Source: Tricholoma matsutake
Lineage: Eukaryota; Basidiomycota; Agaricomycetes; Agaricales; Tricholomataceae
Assembly (NCBI GenBank): GCA_026075535.2
Contig: AP026547.1
Span: forward strand, 806,001-870,000
Direction of reading: 5' to 3'
DNA length: 64,000 nucleotides
The position numbers were made by a program, and so were the translations under genes. Of this stretch, positions 1 to 10,730 are shown piece after piece. Below the pieces are notes generated by a model that did no database searches, was not told where the DNA came from, and worked only from the letters and a program-made list of their open reading frames with translations. Each line of letters begins with the position of its first letter. Positions within the stretch are counted from its first letter, which is position 1.

Positions 1-117
1 TTCCTCCATCACTCCCCACCTCTCCATGCATCCATTTACATACTGCTTTGGTTTTAGGGGGTGTGCAAGCCCAGTAGATGGTGCCCTGACTCACACTGCT
101 CACATTGAAATACAGTA

Positions 118-710
118 AATGAGCTTTTTGGGTAAACTAGGAGGAAGATGTGCATACCAAAAAAGAACGGTTAAGTGATTCACCTAATGCTTAGGGGAGT
201 GTGTATATATACTATATATAATGTAAAATACAAATTTTCGAAAGGATCCATTGAGGCATTGTGGAAATATAGTAGGACGAGCTTTTTAGGTAATCTAGGA
301 GGGCATACCAAAAAAGAATGGTTAAGTCGTTCAACTAATGCTTAAGGGAGGGTGCATATATACTATATATAATGTAAAATACAAGTTTGCGAAAGGATCC
401 ATTGAGGCATTGTGGAAATATGGTGGGATGGGTTTCTTAGGTAAACTAGGAGGAAGGGGTGAATACCAAAAAGGAACGGTTACATCGGTCAACTAATGCT
501 TAGGGGAGGGGGTATATATACTATATATAATGTAAAATACAAATTTGCGAAAGGATCCATTGAGGAATTGTGGAAATATGGTGGGATGGGTTTCTTAGGT
601 GAAGGGGTGCATACAAAAAAGGAACGGTTGGGTTATTCAGCTAATTCTTTGGGGAGAGTGTGGATATACTATATGCAATGTAGAATACCAATTTGCAAGG
701 GGAATAAATA
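118..710. repeat. Tandem repeat, unit about 150 bp, about four copies
   Basis: Successive units are marked by a shared block (CTTAGGGGAG followed by ATATATACTATATATAATG) beginning near 190, 341, 499 and 647, giving spacings of 151, 158 and 148 bp. The last copy is cut short. Each unit also holds a GGATCCATTGAGG motif and an ACGGTT motif. The longest reading frame (496-711) lies entirely in the repeat and is not taken as a gene. Bases 1-117 show nothing I recognise. Confidence 0.85.
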
Positions 711-739
711 GCTAATTATTGAGATAGAGCAAAACAACC

Positions 740-980
740 TTTGGCCCAACCTCAAGCACAAAATCCCTCATATCTTTGCAAATACCGTGACTCTACCATG
801 TAGGCTAAATATTGGATCATTTGGAAGTGAAAATAAAGCTGAATCCAAAACCCATTGAAACCCGCAACACTGTGCAACGGGTTGTGGTGTGCTACAGGTT
901 TGATTTTTTGGATACCGTACCCGTACCTGTGTACACTGTCATGTGAATACCACGGGTATTCCCGTACCCATGATATACAC
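740..980 (+). repeat. Dispersed 240-bp repeat, copy 1 (inverted relative to 21664-21898)
   Basis: This stretch reads as the reverse complement of 21664-21898, from the CCCAACCTCAAGCAC end to the CCCATGATATACACTA end, with scattered, mostly transition differences. Similarity stops sharply on both sides. There is no coding frame and no recognisable terminal motif, so the class is unknown. The two copies bracket a 20.7-kb block holding the Helitron, a foldback element and a hAT-like element. Confidence 0.75.
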
Positions 981-1474
981 TAAGTGTAATGGTAATGTCT
1001 TTGCACCACTCTTTGTAGTTAGATTTAAGTTTGTCAAGCTTCACACCAGTATAGTGCATGGAAAGTTGGATAAGGGGAACGGATGGGGAATTTGTCTCCT
1101 GGGAAGTCATCTCTGGGGGGAGTTCGACACACTGAGGTCCTAAGAGGTTGAAGACAGGAAGGAGAGCAGGTGCATGAGGCAACAAAGAGATGGAAACACA
1201 GCGGAAAACCAGAACACATTGAGATAAGATAAGATCAAATAGAGGGTGATCAAATGTTGATCAAAGGAGATGATCACGGATTGTCAAGTGGCTAAGGAGG
1301 ATTTCTATCATCACTTAAAGGTGACAGAAGTGGCCCATAACCTATAGAGATCCAACCTAAGTGATACACGTGTAAACTCAGTCAGTGTATAATGGACTAA
1401 TATTGATCACTACTGTACTTGTGCTAGTGGGCCACTGCTTCGCATGGCAATCCTGAGTTCTCAAAGGGGGGACT
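981..1474. other. Non-coding stretch 3' of the Helitron ORF
   Basis: No coding frame is supported. It is expected to hold the Helitron 3' end (hairpin plus CTRR on the minus strand), but I could not pick one out with confidence. Near 1353-1405 it shares short motifs (CCTAAGTGATACA and GTCAGTGTATAATGGACT) with 20680-20780. Confidence 0.4.
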
Positions 1475-2365
1475 CTATCCGCTGAGTCCATACACAGCCA
1501 CTATAGCAGTCTGTGTCTGTGCCAGGCATCGTCTTTGAGGAATCAAAGTTCCACCCCTAGACATTCCATCATAGCCCCAGCTGTCGCCAGCTGAGTTGAG
1601 GAAGTGGGTGGTGAAGTGTTGATTTGCATAATAAATTACCCCTCTAAGAAGGTACTCTGTTGTGTTGCCATTGCAGCTTATTTGGAGAGTTGTATTAAGA
1701 GAGGGGGGGTCACCTCCCCATTGGAATGCAATCAAAGGGGGGTGACTTTGGAATGTGGTTTTTCTGATTTGTGGTTGCCCACAGCCTGGGCAAGTTGAAG
1801 CCAGAAGTTGCTCTTGGTGGTTCAGGTGGCTCTGTAAGGTCATGCCTGGTAGTGCAAATGTATAAACAAGGCAAGATGAGTGTTCTGTTTCCCTCCCTGT
1901 AGGGTGTTCACAACTTGAGCACTGTCATGTGGATGAGGTAACAGGCTGGCTGGTTTCTAGCAGGTGTTCCAGAATGCTATGGACACTTGCAAATTCACCA
2001 AACTCAAATTCTCTTGAAACATTTGCAAGGAGTTGCCTAAAATTGTCTCGAATTGTTTCCAAAGAGAGTGTGTGAGCAGAAGTGGGAGTCAGGTTTGTGT
2101 GGTTTTGAAAGTCATCTAGGAGAGAGGCCATGAGGTTGTTGCCTATGTTTGCCCACAACACTTGGTGAGCATGGTGAGCATTGTACCATATATTAAAAAG
2201 GATAGTAACAACTACGTCATAAGCACAGCTATTGTTTGTCAATTGGGTCCAAACTGGCTGCAAGGAAGTTGTTGGGGGGGGGGGGGCATGCATGAGAGTG
2301 TTGGTTTTTTAGATGGCTGTGTTCCAAGCGGTGTTGGAGTAGGGCTATGTTTTCCTGGTTTTTTA
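1475..2365 (-). pseudogene. Helitron C-terminal domain: ubiquitin-specific-protease-like cysteine peptidase
   Basis: Two blocks in one frame (1925-2293 and 1475-1843) are separated by a short open stretch with a single TGA at 1925-1927. The first has a cysteine box (NNSCAYD, followed by TILFNIW). The second has a zinc-ribbon-like CPGCG, then a histidine box (HFTTHF) followed by GDSWGYDGM. This matches the Cys-box/His-box layout of family C19 peptidases; a related cysteine-peptidase fold is possible. It is joined to the helicase through a stretch (2293-2363) disturbed by a G13 homopolymer at 2274-2286 and three in-frame stops. Its role in Helitron biology is not established. Confidence 0.6.
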
Positions 2366-3589
2366 AGGGGCATGGTTTTTCACTGTGGGCATGGTCAGAG
2401 GGACAGTTACATTGTCTGGAGAGGTGGTCTTTGTGCTTTTGTCAACCAGAGCCCATTCCATATTACTATGTTGCCACTCTAGAAAAGGATCACTAGGTCC
2501 CCATCTGATAGCGTTGTAGACGGTGGGGGGCACATAGTCTTCACCTTTCAGTTGTCTATACATAGCAACTAAACTGTTTCTCCTGTCTGCTTGGACCATC
2601 TCTACAGGGAGTTTGCCTTCAAAATTCAGTCTTGTAATGTTGTCTAGTATTTCAAGCTCACAGAATTCTTGTCTGAGTGCTCCTGAAGCACCCCCTGTGA
2701 TTTTGTGGGGGTAAAAGCCTGTAAGAATCAATGTGCCTGCCACAGTAGAGCTTCTTGAGAGGGCAGTGTTATATGCTTGGTGTGACCTACTGTAGCGGAG
2801 GTCCACAACATTTAGGGGTCTTGTTTTTCCTTGGGATGCATAGTCTGTCATGGCCCAGTTGGGCAGGATTTCAACTTGGTTGCGTGAAATTGTCAGAGAG
2901 GTGTCATCAGGCAACAAACAAGATGTGGATACAGTAGTTTGTGTCAAAGGCACAACATTTGGAGGTAAATTATCTAGTTGGACTTGAGAAGGAGGATTGA
3001 CCAGAATGACAAAGAGTGTGTCTAGCACAACAGTGCCATCAGCTGTTTTACTTGCTTGCCAAGAGTGAACAACTGCTTCCTGCCCCTTAGTCATACAGAG
3101 CTCAGTAGCAGAATTGACATGGATCATAACAGGCATACCAACACACAAAGAAAGCTTACCAGGAATGAGTTTGGTGTTGGCACAAGGGGATTGGTTCCAC
3201 AGATTTTTTTGTGCTTCAATAGGAAGTGTCGCACACTTGGTAGTGTGCTTGTAGCTTCCCTTGAGATGGTTTTTCTTCTCTCTGGCTTCTTTTGAAGGCA
3301 CTGAGTCTTGAGAAAAAAAATTGTGCAACAATTGCTTTGTTTCTGCTGCAAAATGTAGTGTGCCTAGTCAGTTTAGCTCAACCTTGTGAGCATTCAAGAC
3401 AGTGATAATGGACACATTCCTGAATTGCTTTTGCATAACATTTGGTTTGCCTTGTCCTGGGCTAGAAACACGACTGTTTAGAAATGCGATGTCTGCAGGA
3501 GTGCAAGCCTTGTATCTCATGTTTTCTAAAGCAGTATGAAAATGTGTGTCTTCTGGTGACTCATTCATTTGTCTCATAGAACAGTTCAA
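2363..3589 (-). pseudogene. Helitron PIF1-like helicase, C-terminal half
   Basis: A continuous frame from 3589 to 2363 is broken only by TGA at 3368-3370, next to the conserved FAAE segment. It contains the PIF1 C-terminal signature: a region near GMPVMI, then a DYASQGKTRP motif (helicase motif VI region) and the YTALSR-type box (here YNTALSRSS). The 5' end runs directly into the Walker A exon (3561-4532) in another frame, without the expected motifs Ia to III. In life this part would unwind DNA during rolling-circle transposition. Confidence 0.85.
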
Positions 3590-4655
3590 TGAGGGCTTCC
3601 AGTACCCGAGTCTTGCCAGTTCCAGCCATCCCAGACATGTTCATTTTTAGTTGATCAGGGCTCTCACTACAGGAATGGTTAGCTACAATTTGGTATGCCC
3701 TTTCCTGCTCTTCATTAAGTTCATATTTTTCTAAAACAGCATTTATAGTAGGACCCCATTTTGCTGATTCAAAAGACTGAGTTAGATGAGCCTTGGTTAT
3801 TATTTTGACTTCATTTGGCACAAATGGCTGGTTTTGTCTGGCATTATTGGCAGGATTTACAGTGTGTTGAGCCCTTTGTTCCAACACTTGAGCACATTTG
3901 CCCATGACTGTTGCCTTCCACTGGGTCGCTGATTGGACAGTAGTTAGTGAGGCTGGATTTAGGCTGATACCATCTGGCAAAAGCTTTGCATTGCATTCTG
4001 TCCACCCAGTTACTGTCAAAACATGGTTCATGGTGCTCATCAATGTGTTCCAGGCTTTTGTCTTTTTTCCCATTACAGCAGACACTTCAAATTCTTCTAT
4101 GGAAGTATGAGGGTGATCACCTTCCATATAATCATCTGCAATTGACTGGTCCAGGTCCTTAAGCATAGTTTCATTGGATAACCAGGTGGGGAGTGATATC
4201 ACATTCTTTTTCATTTGAGCATGAAAATCATCCTGAGCATCCAGACACTCATAACAAATGTTCATGTTATGCATAAGCTGTGTGGAGCATGTTCCAAAAC
4301 TGTATTTAGTGAAAGCATCATTCCATAGCTCATCTTCTTGTTTTAGGCCACATCCCATACACCATGGCTTAAATAATGCCAGCATTGCACTACAATAGTA
4401 TTCACAGTTGTCCTGGTCACTCCTTGGTAAGGTAGATCCTATAAAGTTGGGAATTAATGCAGCATGCTTGGGGAGCCATTGTGTGCAATGAGAATTTGCC
4501 AATGGGTGCTCTGAAACAAAATTAAAAAGCATTGGTTTGGAGGCGTCCTTTACATCAGCTTGTAATAATTTGTCATCATCACTTCCACTGTCTGTATGTG
4601 ATTGAAGCTCATCATCCTTGACAGCTGCTAATTTTTTGACTTGGTTTTTTTTACT
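3561..4655 (-). pseudogene. Helitron PIF1-like helicase, N-terminal part with Walker A
   Basis: The frame 4532-3561 (323 residues) ends in the Walker A box GMAGTGKTRVL preceded by LNEEQERAYQIV, typical of PIF1 helicases. Upstream (4655-4533) the same frame stays open (KLAAVKDDELQ) back to a run of eight A residues on the minus strand; one more A would join it to the preceding exon. After Walker A only about 12 more residues are read before a stop, and the sequence then jumps to the helicase C-terminal half. This indicates deletion of the segment carrying Walker B. Confidence 0.8.
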
Positions 4656-6015
4656 CGTTTGCTGCGGGCAACCCAGTCATACAGGCATATGGAATCCAAC
4701 TCTGCAGGACGAAAAATGTAGTCACTAACTGGAGACACTCAAATTACCTGATTTCCTTGTTTGAGCAGTGTTACATGCTCAGCATCATGCTCACTGTGTG
4801 GTGTGCATAAGGACCTTGCATTGCTTACAAAAGCCTGCCAATAGAAAGGTGCAAATATGTGGCTGGTGTAGTGATCTGGAAGTCCCAAAAGATACATGCA
4901 AATCATTGGGGCCCCCATTTCTATTTTTGCACTTAAAGAGTTTACAATTTTGGTTATTAGCTTGCGTGCTTTTTGTTGGCGGGATTCAGTGCCTGTCAGC
5001 ATTTCTGTATTTTTTTGAAACATAGATTTCACAGTTTCAAATATAACATGAGTCTTCAGACTTGGCTTCATTACATAATTAGTTACATAAAGTAATACTC
5101 CCTTGATTGCTGTGCCCGAGCACAAGCTTGTGATGTCTATATTGCAACAAACCAGGTAGGTAACAACATAAGTAATAGTGTTGATCCAAGGCTCCCCTTT
5201 TTTCATGTTTATGTGCCCTGTTTCATTGTCTACTTCTGTCTTTGCAAACAGTGGTCTCGGAAAGCGAGCTTTGCATTTTCCCCAAATGTTGTCCAAGCAT
5301 CCTACAAAGGGGTGGAGCTTGTTCAGTGAGCCATCCTTATTCTTATTTGTTGTGCATTTGTGAATGCTAGACCTGAGAAGGATGTCATCAACTGTTGCTC
5401 TGAACCTGGACCACCATAACACAAGTGCTCGACATTGCTTACACCCTTTATACTTCTGTGTTGGGCAGGCACAAGGTGATGGTTCAGGCATGGTCTCTGT
5501 AGGGTCATGGTAACCAGGTTGAGTTGAGGCTATGTCTACATTTGCTTCTGCAGCTTCCCTAGGGCCAGCCACAAAATCACCAGCATGGGTACTTTCCAAG
5601 TATTCAATCAAATTTTGCAAAAATCTGAATTAGAGTCGGTGATCCTTTCTCGCATATCCTCTGGAGACATGGTACCTTTAATCCATATTAACATATGCAA
5701 ATGTAAAGTTAAATGTCCTTGTTGTTCAACAGTGCCATAGTATCCTGATGTATCTCCATAAACTCCACTGTGGGCTGTTTCAACCCCAAGAACATGTTTA
5801 ATAAACATTGTTGTCATAAAGTGGAAAAACTGCGCACCTGCAACAGGGTTTTCAGCAATTAGTCGATATCTATTGTCTGCAGAAAGTGGGCAAGGGGAAA
5901 AAGATTGGCTCTGGCCTGCAAAGTACAAGCATATAGGGTGTTTGTTGTCTGCTGGGGATAAAGTTATATACCAGAGTGGGGCTCCCAGTGCTACTATAAG
6001 AGACCAGATTTCATT
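4656..6015 (-). pseudogene. Helitron Rep catalytic region (HUH motif and tyrosine pair)
   Basis: From the insertion border at 6015 the reading is RNEIWSL, LGAPLWYITLSPAD (the classic Helitron motif), then HLTLHLHMLIWIKG, where HLH is the HUH metal-binding motif. A frameshift at a T5 run near 5622 moves reading to 5620-4739, which holds YVTNYVMK, the paired catalytic tyrosines that make and rejoin DNA nicks. Near 4743 the frame reaches GT and resumes at an AG around 4697, suggesting a small intron of 45-50 nt, before DSICLYDWVAR. Confidence 0.8.
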
Positions 6016-6019
6016 GCGC

Positions 6020-7318
6020 TGATAGGTCCACCTTGTTGTTCAAGCTCAGAAAACACATCTATGATTGTTGTCGAAGCTCTATGAACCCATACAAAGCCCT
6101 ACAAACCTTTACAAACCTCTACAAAGTCACAAGAATGCTTTGAAATTCTTCGTATGCCTTCGGCCGCCATAATACAATTCCCCCGACGTTCGGACAGCTC
6201 AGGATATACACTTGGAACATCGACGATGGGTTCCGAACCAGTTTCGAGCAATATCGCAGCGATATTGGCCTTCGAACAAGTCCAATATTTCCTCGACCAA
6301 CTTCGAAAGTCATCAAACATTGAAAATCGACATTGGACACTATATTACTATCCCAATGGTCATTGCACACATGCCAGACGTATCCCCTACCATTGTCGAA
6401 CAATATTGCACCGATATCGGGCCACGCACAAAGTCCGAAGAATCTTCAAAAATCTTCGAAAAACATCGAACCTCGAAAAACATTGTCGGACACAGTATTT
6501 CCTATTCGAACGATTTTCGGATGCACGCTGGACACATGGGACACTATATCGAGTATATCGAACACATTTTGACCGCATGTGCATGCATACAATCCGCTCG
6601 AAGCAGTTTCTGATCTTTTATTCAATTTATAACAAGGACAGTCCGGTTTTAGCTATTCTTTCTTATTATTTCTTCATCATGTGTTATATTCACCCTTTCT
6701 AGGCTCGATTTATTGTTCTGATATACTTATATTGTCTTTTGCCTTGAGTTTTCCACATGTTTGCCTCATGTTCTCTAGCCTTTTTAGGTACTTTCTTTAT
6801 TTTATATAAAAAGATGTACTAGATACAAAGAACAACAAGAAGGTCGTCGTCTTCCTCCCAGATCACAGTGATTTGAGAGTACAGTTTAGTCTTATTCAGT
6901 CTGAAGTTTGGTGTTTTATGCTAAACTTCCTCGAAATTCCTCGCATTATGCTATTTTTGCTCTTGCTTCCCTTGATTAGCCTTTTCTTCACTTCTACTAC
7001 TCGTCTAGTCCCCCAATCTTGCGTCCGAACATATCTGCACACTCGAAATTCCTCGAAATGTCTTCGAAAAATATTGCAACATCTCGAAAATCATTGCAAC
7101 ACCTCGAAAATCATTGCAACCCCTCGAAAATCATCGCAAGTCCTCAAAACACATTCTTTTAGCCTTGAACTGCTTTGACAAGCAGTTGTTTTATGACTAT
7201 TTGATGGTTGGTCTGACAGGTGACATCTAGAGGGCCTCACATCCTTCCTCTGACTCGTGTTATACCATCCAAAGCCATTTTGTGGGTTTTGTTTGGGTTT
7301 CCGGGTTGAGCATCATCA
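6020..7318. mobile_element. 1.3-kb insertion in the Helitron Rep gene
   Basis: Helitron coding sequence stops at 6019 and resumes at 7319. The insert is bordered by GCGC on both sides (6016-6019 and 7319-7322), and its ends read TGAT...ATCA, so the borders form a perfect 9-base inverted repeat, TGCGCTGAT/ATCAGCGCA. It is rich in TCGAAAA-type words, including three tandem copies of a 19-bp CTCGAAAATCATTGCAACA unit near 7081-7140. It encodes no recognisable protein, so it looks like a non-autonomous DNA transposon with a 4-bp (or palindromic) target duplication. Confidence 0.65.
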
Positions 7319-7322
7319 GCGC

Positions 7323-9121
7323 ATGTATTTTTTGCTAGTAATGGAGCCTTTTACTTTTCCACTAATGTGGTCTAAGTCTCTGATTATTTGAAAGCACATT
7401 TTTTTATCAACAGTCAGTGGTTTAACAATCTCACCTTCTGACATGTGTTTTGCAACATCTGCCAAAATGTCTTGGTTCACATTTAAAAGTCTCTCTGCAA
7501 TGGTGTTGAATTTTGCTCTTTCAGTCAGCAGAAAGGCACCTGTTGTTGAGGTTTTTATTTGCTCATGACTGAAAGCAACAAAGGGAAAAGCAATATCCTG
7601 CTGAAACTGCTTGTCACAGTACATAAGTAAAAATTCCTTCTGGGCTTTTTCAGACAGGGTGCTGTTGCCTACACCACCCAAGCCATAAGGAAATAGCCAG
7701 GGAAAAATCTGGGGATAGAGATTTGAATTGTTGTATATAGATTGGGGTTCTGCTGCATGGGACATAGACAAGGCTGCACCCTTATTGTTCCAATGTTTAA
7801 GTGCAATGCCTTTCAATGCAGCTACAGTCTTGGTTGCTAGTTGTTCCCCTGTAACCCCATGAACTACAAAAGGGCATGAACCATCATCTACCCCATCAGC
7901 TGTTGTTAGATCAAAAAGGCTTGTTCCCTCCTCAACTTTGTTGGTGAGGGAGTGTTGGTATTCCACACAAACAGGGGGAACATCCTCTGGGTATCTTTCC
8001 AATTCATTATATGCAATATTCAAATCTGAATAATCTTGATGGTTGACTTTTAGCCATTCAAGTGCATGGATGACAGCTTTTCTGCATACCAGCAAAGGAG
8101 TGCAGTTATATTCACAGCTGGTAGGTTTACATGGACCTGTAAACAAAATTGCAAGCACTTCATCTAAGTCCTCAATTGGGGGAGGCAATGAGTGGTACAC
8201 TCTTGCAACAGGAGACTCAGAAGCAATTGAGTGGGCCATCATTTTTCTCATGCCTGATGAGGCGACCCGAATAAAGCAGCCATTGACACGAACACATTGA
8301 ACAAGTAATTTTTCAATATACCTGAGGCATGACAACTCCTCAGGAACATTCCCCATCCACAAACCTTTGGCAAGTGCATTCTGTGGCACCTTTCCTGCCC
8401 ACAAGTGCTTGCAACAGGTATTACAAACTTGGTCACAGTTAGATGCTAGCACAGGGCCTTCCATACCTTGGATTTTATGTTTGTTGCTTTTCCGCTCTGC
8501 TCTAGTTACACCTTCTGCTTCAAGAACATGTAGTTGATTGTTTATTGCTTTTAGGCTTGATAGCTTTATGCCTGGTGTCACACAGCCACAGACTGCACAA
8601 CCTGCTTCCTGTAAAACAGCTGGTGATGATTCAGCACAGAAGTCTGTGACTACTGTATGGCATAATTTATCAGTTAATGGAGGGGGAGGAAAGTTACAGG
8701 TGTCTTCACAGTCAGTACTATTATCAGATGGCCTGCCTGTCAAAATATCAAGTTTTACATGTCGAACAGTAGCTCGCTTTACCTGTCAACGTTGCTGGTC
8801 CTTAGCTTTGGCTGTTAAAACAGGCTCAAAAACTGAGGTAAATAAATTGCAAGCTACACAGTCATGGCATTCAAAGTACAGTGCTTGTTGTGCTTTGGTC
8901 ACATGTGACCCAAGGTAAATTTTATGGAGCTTTGCAATTTGATGAGTCATCAGTGCTGTTAAACTAGGTACAAGCTCTGTCAGAGGCATTTTCACATGGA
9001 CAAAACTTTTGTGTACAGGGTATGAACATAAGCCTGTACTATCTACATGGTCGACAAATTTAAATGCAGTTTTGGTATAGTCCAATTTAAGTTCTGTGGC
9101 TGACAGGTAGGGTGTGACCAT
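7323..9121 (-). pseudogene. Helitron N-terminal region (cysteine-rich and DUF6570-like domains)
   Basis: One frame from 9121 to 7323 is interrupted only by TGA at 8786-8788. The N-terminal part has paired cysteines (FECHDCVAC). It is followed by CAVCGC, CNTCCKHLW and, around the last third, NLYPQIFPWLFPYGLGG, which marks the junction of the DUF6570-like and Helitron_like_N regions. Reading continues across the 1.3-kb insert into the HUH domain. The true start codon upstream of 9121 is not certain. Confidence 0.8.
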
Positions 9122-9226
9122 ATCTGCAGGAAAGACATGTGAACGGCCTCCACCTATAACACGTGTTATGGCTCTTGGAGAGCACTGTGTGAAATTAATC
9201 TTTGGAAATGTTGTATGGGAACTGTG

Positions 9227-9670
9227 TCATTTCCTTCCATAGTTCAATTCTGTCATTTTTCTTTTCTTTCTTTTTGTTACCAGGTTCATGGTTTTTTGAA
9301 AAAGCAGATTTGGAGAAAAGGCTTTTGGTAACATATATTGCATTTTGTGGATCACAGAGCTCATATCCCACATTAAGAATAACCGTGAAAGCACATTGTC
9401 ATGGGCCTGAGATGTGCAGTACAAGGCATAAGCATACTGCAGCTGATGTGGCTGGGAGGAAGCGCAGCTCAAATACCTGTGGGATGCTCTATTACTAATG
9501 CCACAAAGGCGGTTGCAGTGTACCAGAAAGTCATGCTTCAAAAACATGGAACGACATAAAAGTGCAGCAGCATGTTTTACTTGCTTGGAGATTCTGCTTT
9601 TATTGAAATAGTTCACATGCAAGAGCCACGTGTATAGTTGGCAATGGGCTTGTGTCAGCAGGTTAGACAA
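9227..9670 (-). CDS. Unrecognised ORF upstream of the Helitron gene
   Basis: An open frame of 147 codons on the same strand as the Helitron, about 100 bases upstream of its recognisable coding part. It is basic and cysteine-containing, with a lysine-rich C-terminus (TKRKKRK). I do not recognise it. It may be a further N-terminal piece of the Helitron protein or a chance frame; Helitron proteins of this type can extend beyond the DUF6570 region. Confidence 0.3.
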   Translation of the reverse strand: MSNLLTQAHCQLYTWLLHVNYFNKSRISKQVKHAAALLCRSMFLKHDFLVHCNRLCGISNRASHRYLSCASSQPHQLQYAYALYCTSQAHDNVLSRLFLMWDMSSVIHKMQYMLPKAFSPNLLFQKTMNLVTKRKKRKMTELNYGRK

Positions 9671-10730
9671 AAGGCTGTGTGTAAAGACACACCCAAATCC
9701 ACATGTGTGTAAATACAGGGATTGTGTAGTGGCAAGTTAACCACAGGGGAAATTGAAAATCAACAGTGTTATAATGGACAATGTCCATGCAAGATATACT
9801 ATGGATGAAATCCATGAAATGATCCTGAGCGCTAGAATTCAGGTCTCTTATAGGAGCTGGACCAAAGTTAGGTTTGGAATTGATGGGACAAGCCCTATGG
9901 AAAGCAAAATCTCAACAGATTGCTAGGATATATTAATTAGTTGAGGGGTAAAATGAAACAGCAATGGAAAGTGCACCGGTTGAGTTTGCCCACAGTAAAC
10001 ATCATGGTAGCAACCTGTTTGGTAGGGGGCTACCAAAACACATGGCATTGTATTACAGCTGCCTTGTTTGAAGCTAGTCAAGCAGCTTGGATTAGTTAGT
10101 TGTGTTTGAGTACATAATTGGGGCATTAAATGCACTCGGCAGACACATAGCCACCTGTGAGACAGAAGTTGCGGAGTCGCAACATTGAAATATAGAGAGG
10201 CACCAAAAACAGGAAGTGGGAAAACCAGGTGGCCATTGTCAATGAGCTACTGATTGGGGAGGGTGCAGAATGATTCAGACACGGTGGTTTTATTTCACAC
10301 CACAACATTCCTATTCTTTCCAGAAGATACCCATTCATAGACTGTGCTCCTACAATTTAAGGTTCACTGGCAGGTATCATACTTTTGATAGAGATTACAT
10401 ATCAGGTAAGCGTGCTGTATGTTGCAGTCCTAATATTATGGCATTAATCGAAACAGGGAGCCTGTGGTGGGATGTACATGGTGATCCCCGAGGTGAAAGA
10501 CTGGTTGGAAAAGGGGTGACAAATGCAGTTGAGCAAAGTCAGAATAACAATTATGAGACCTGTGAACAGGCTGCGCAATGATTATGGATGCGACCATGTT
10601 CTGATTCGAACCTGCTGACGAACATATCAGGACTCATTACACCACAAAGCCAGAGAACATTAATGCACTCACCTGTGGGTTGAGAATACACATTACATTA
10701 TTCAAGCTTTGTTGCATGACAATGATGGCA
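9671..10730. other. Gene-free stretch between Helitron and next pseudogene
   Basis: No coding frame is supported. Around 10600-10665 on the minus strand there is a good internal pol III B box (GGTTCGAATC) with a loose A-box-like stretch upstream, but no cloverleaf could be drawn. The Helitron 5' end should lie here but was not found. Confidence 0.4.

Larger units (their letters stand above)
1475..9121 (-). mobile_element. Degenerate autonomous Helitron (HUH Rep plus PIF1-like helicase plus USP-like protease)
   Basis: The minus strand reads, from 9121 down to 1475, as one Helitron polyprotein: an N-terminal zinc-cysteine and DUF6570-like region, a Helitron_like_N region, the HUH Rep motif with paired tyrosines, a PIF1-type helicase, and a ubiquitin-specific-protease-like C-terminus. 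This order is familiar from basidiomycete Helitrons. It is dead: a 1.3-kb insertion (6020-7318), at least three in-frame TGA stops, several homopolymer frameshifts, and a helicase missing its middle. The 5' TC and 3' CTRR termini were not located, so the limits given are those of the coding remnant. Confidence 0.85.

Noticed and set aside
496..711. 71-codon frame in the tandem repeat
   Set aside because: It follows the repeat unit and has no coding features.
10600..10665. Possible tRNA gene on the minus strand (B box GGTTCGAATC)
   Set aside because: The acceptor and T stems do not pair; only the B box is convincing.
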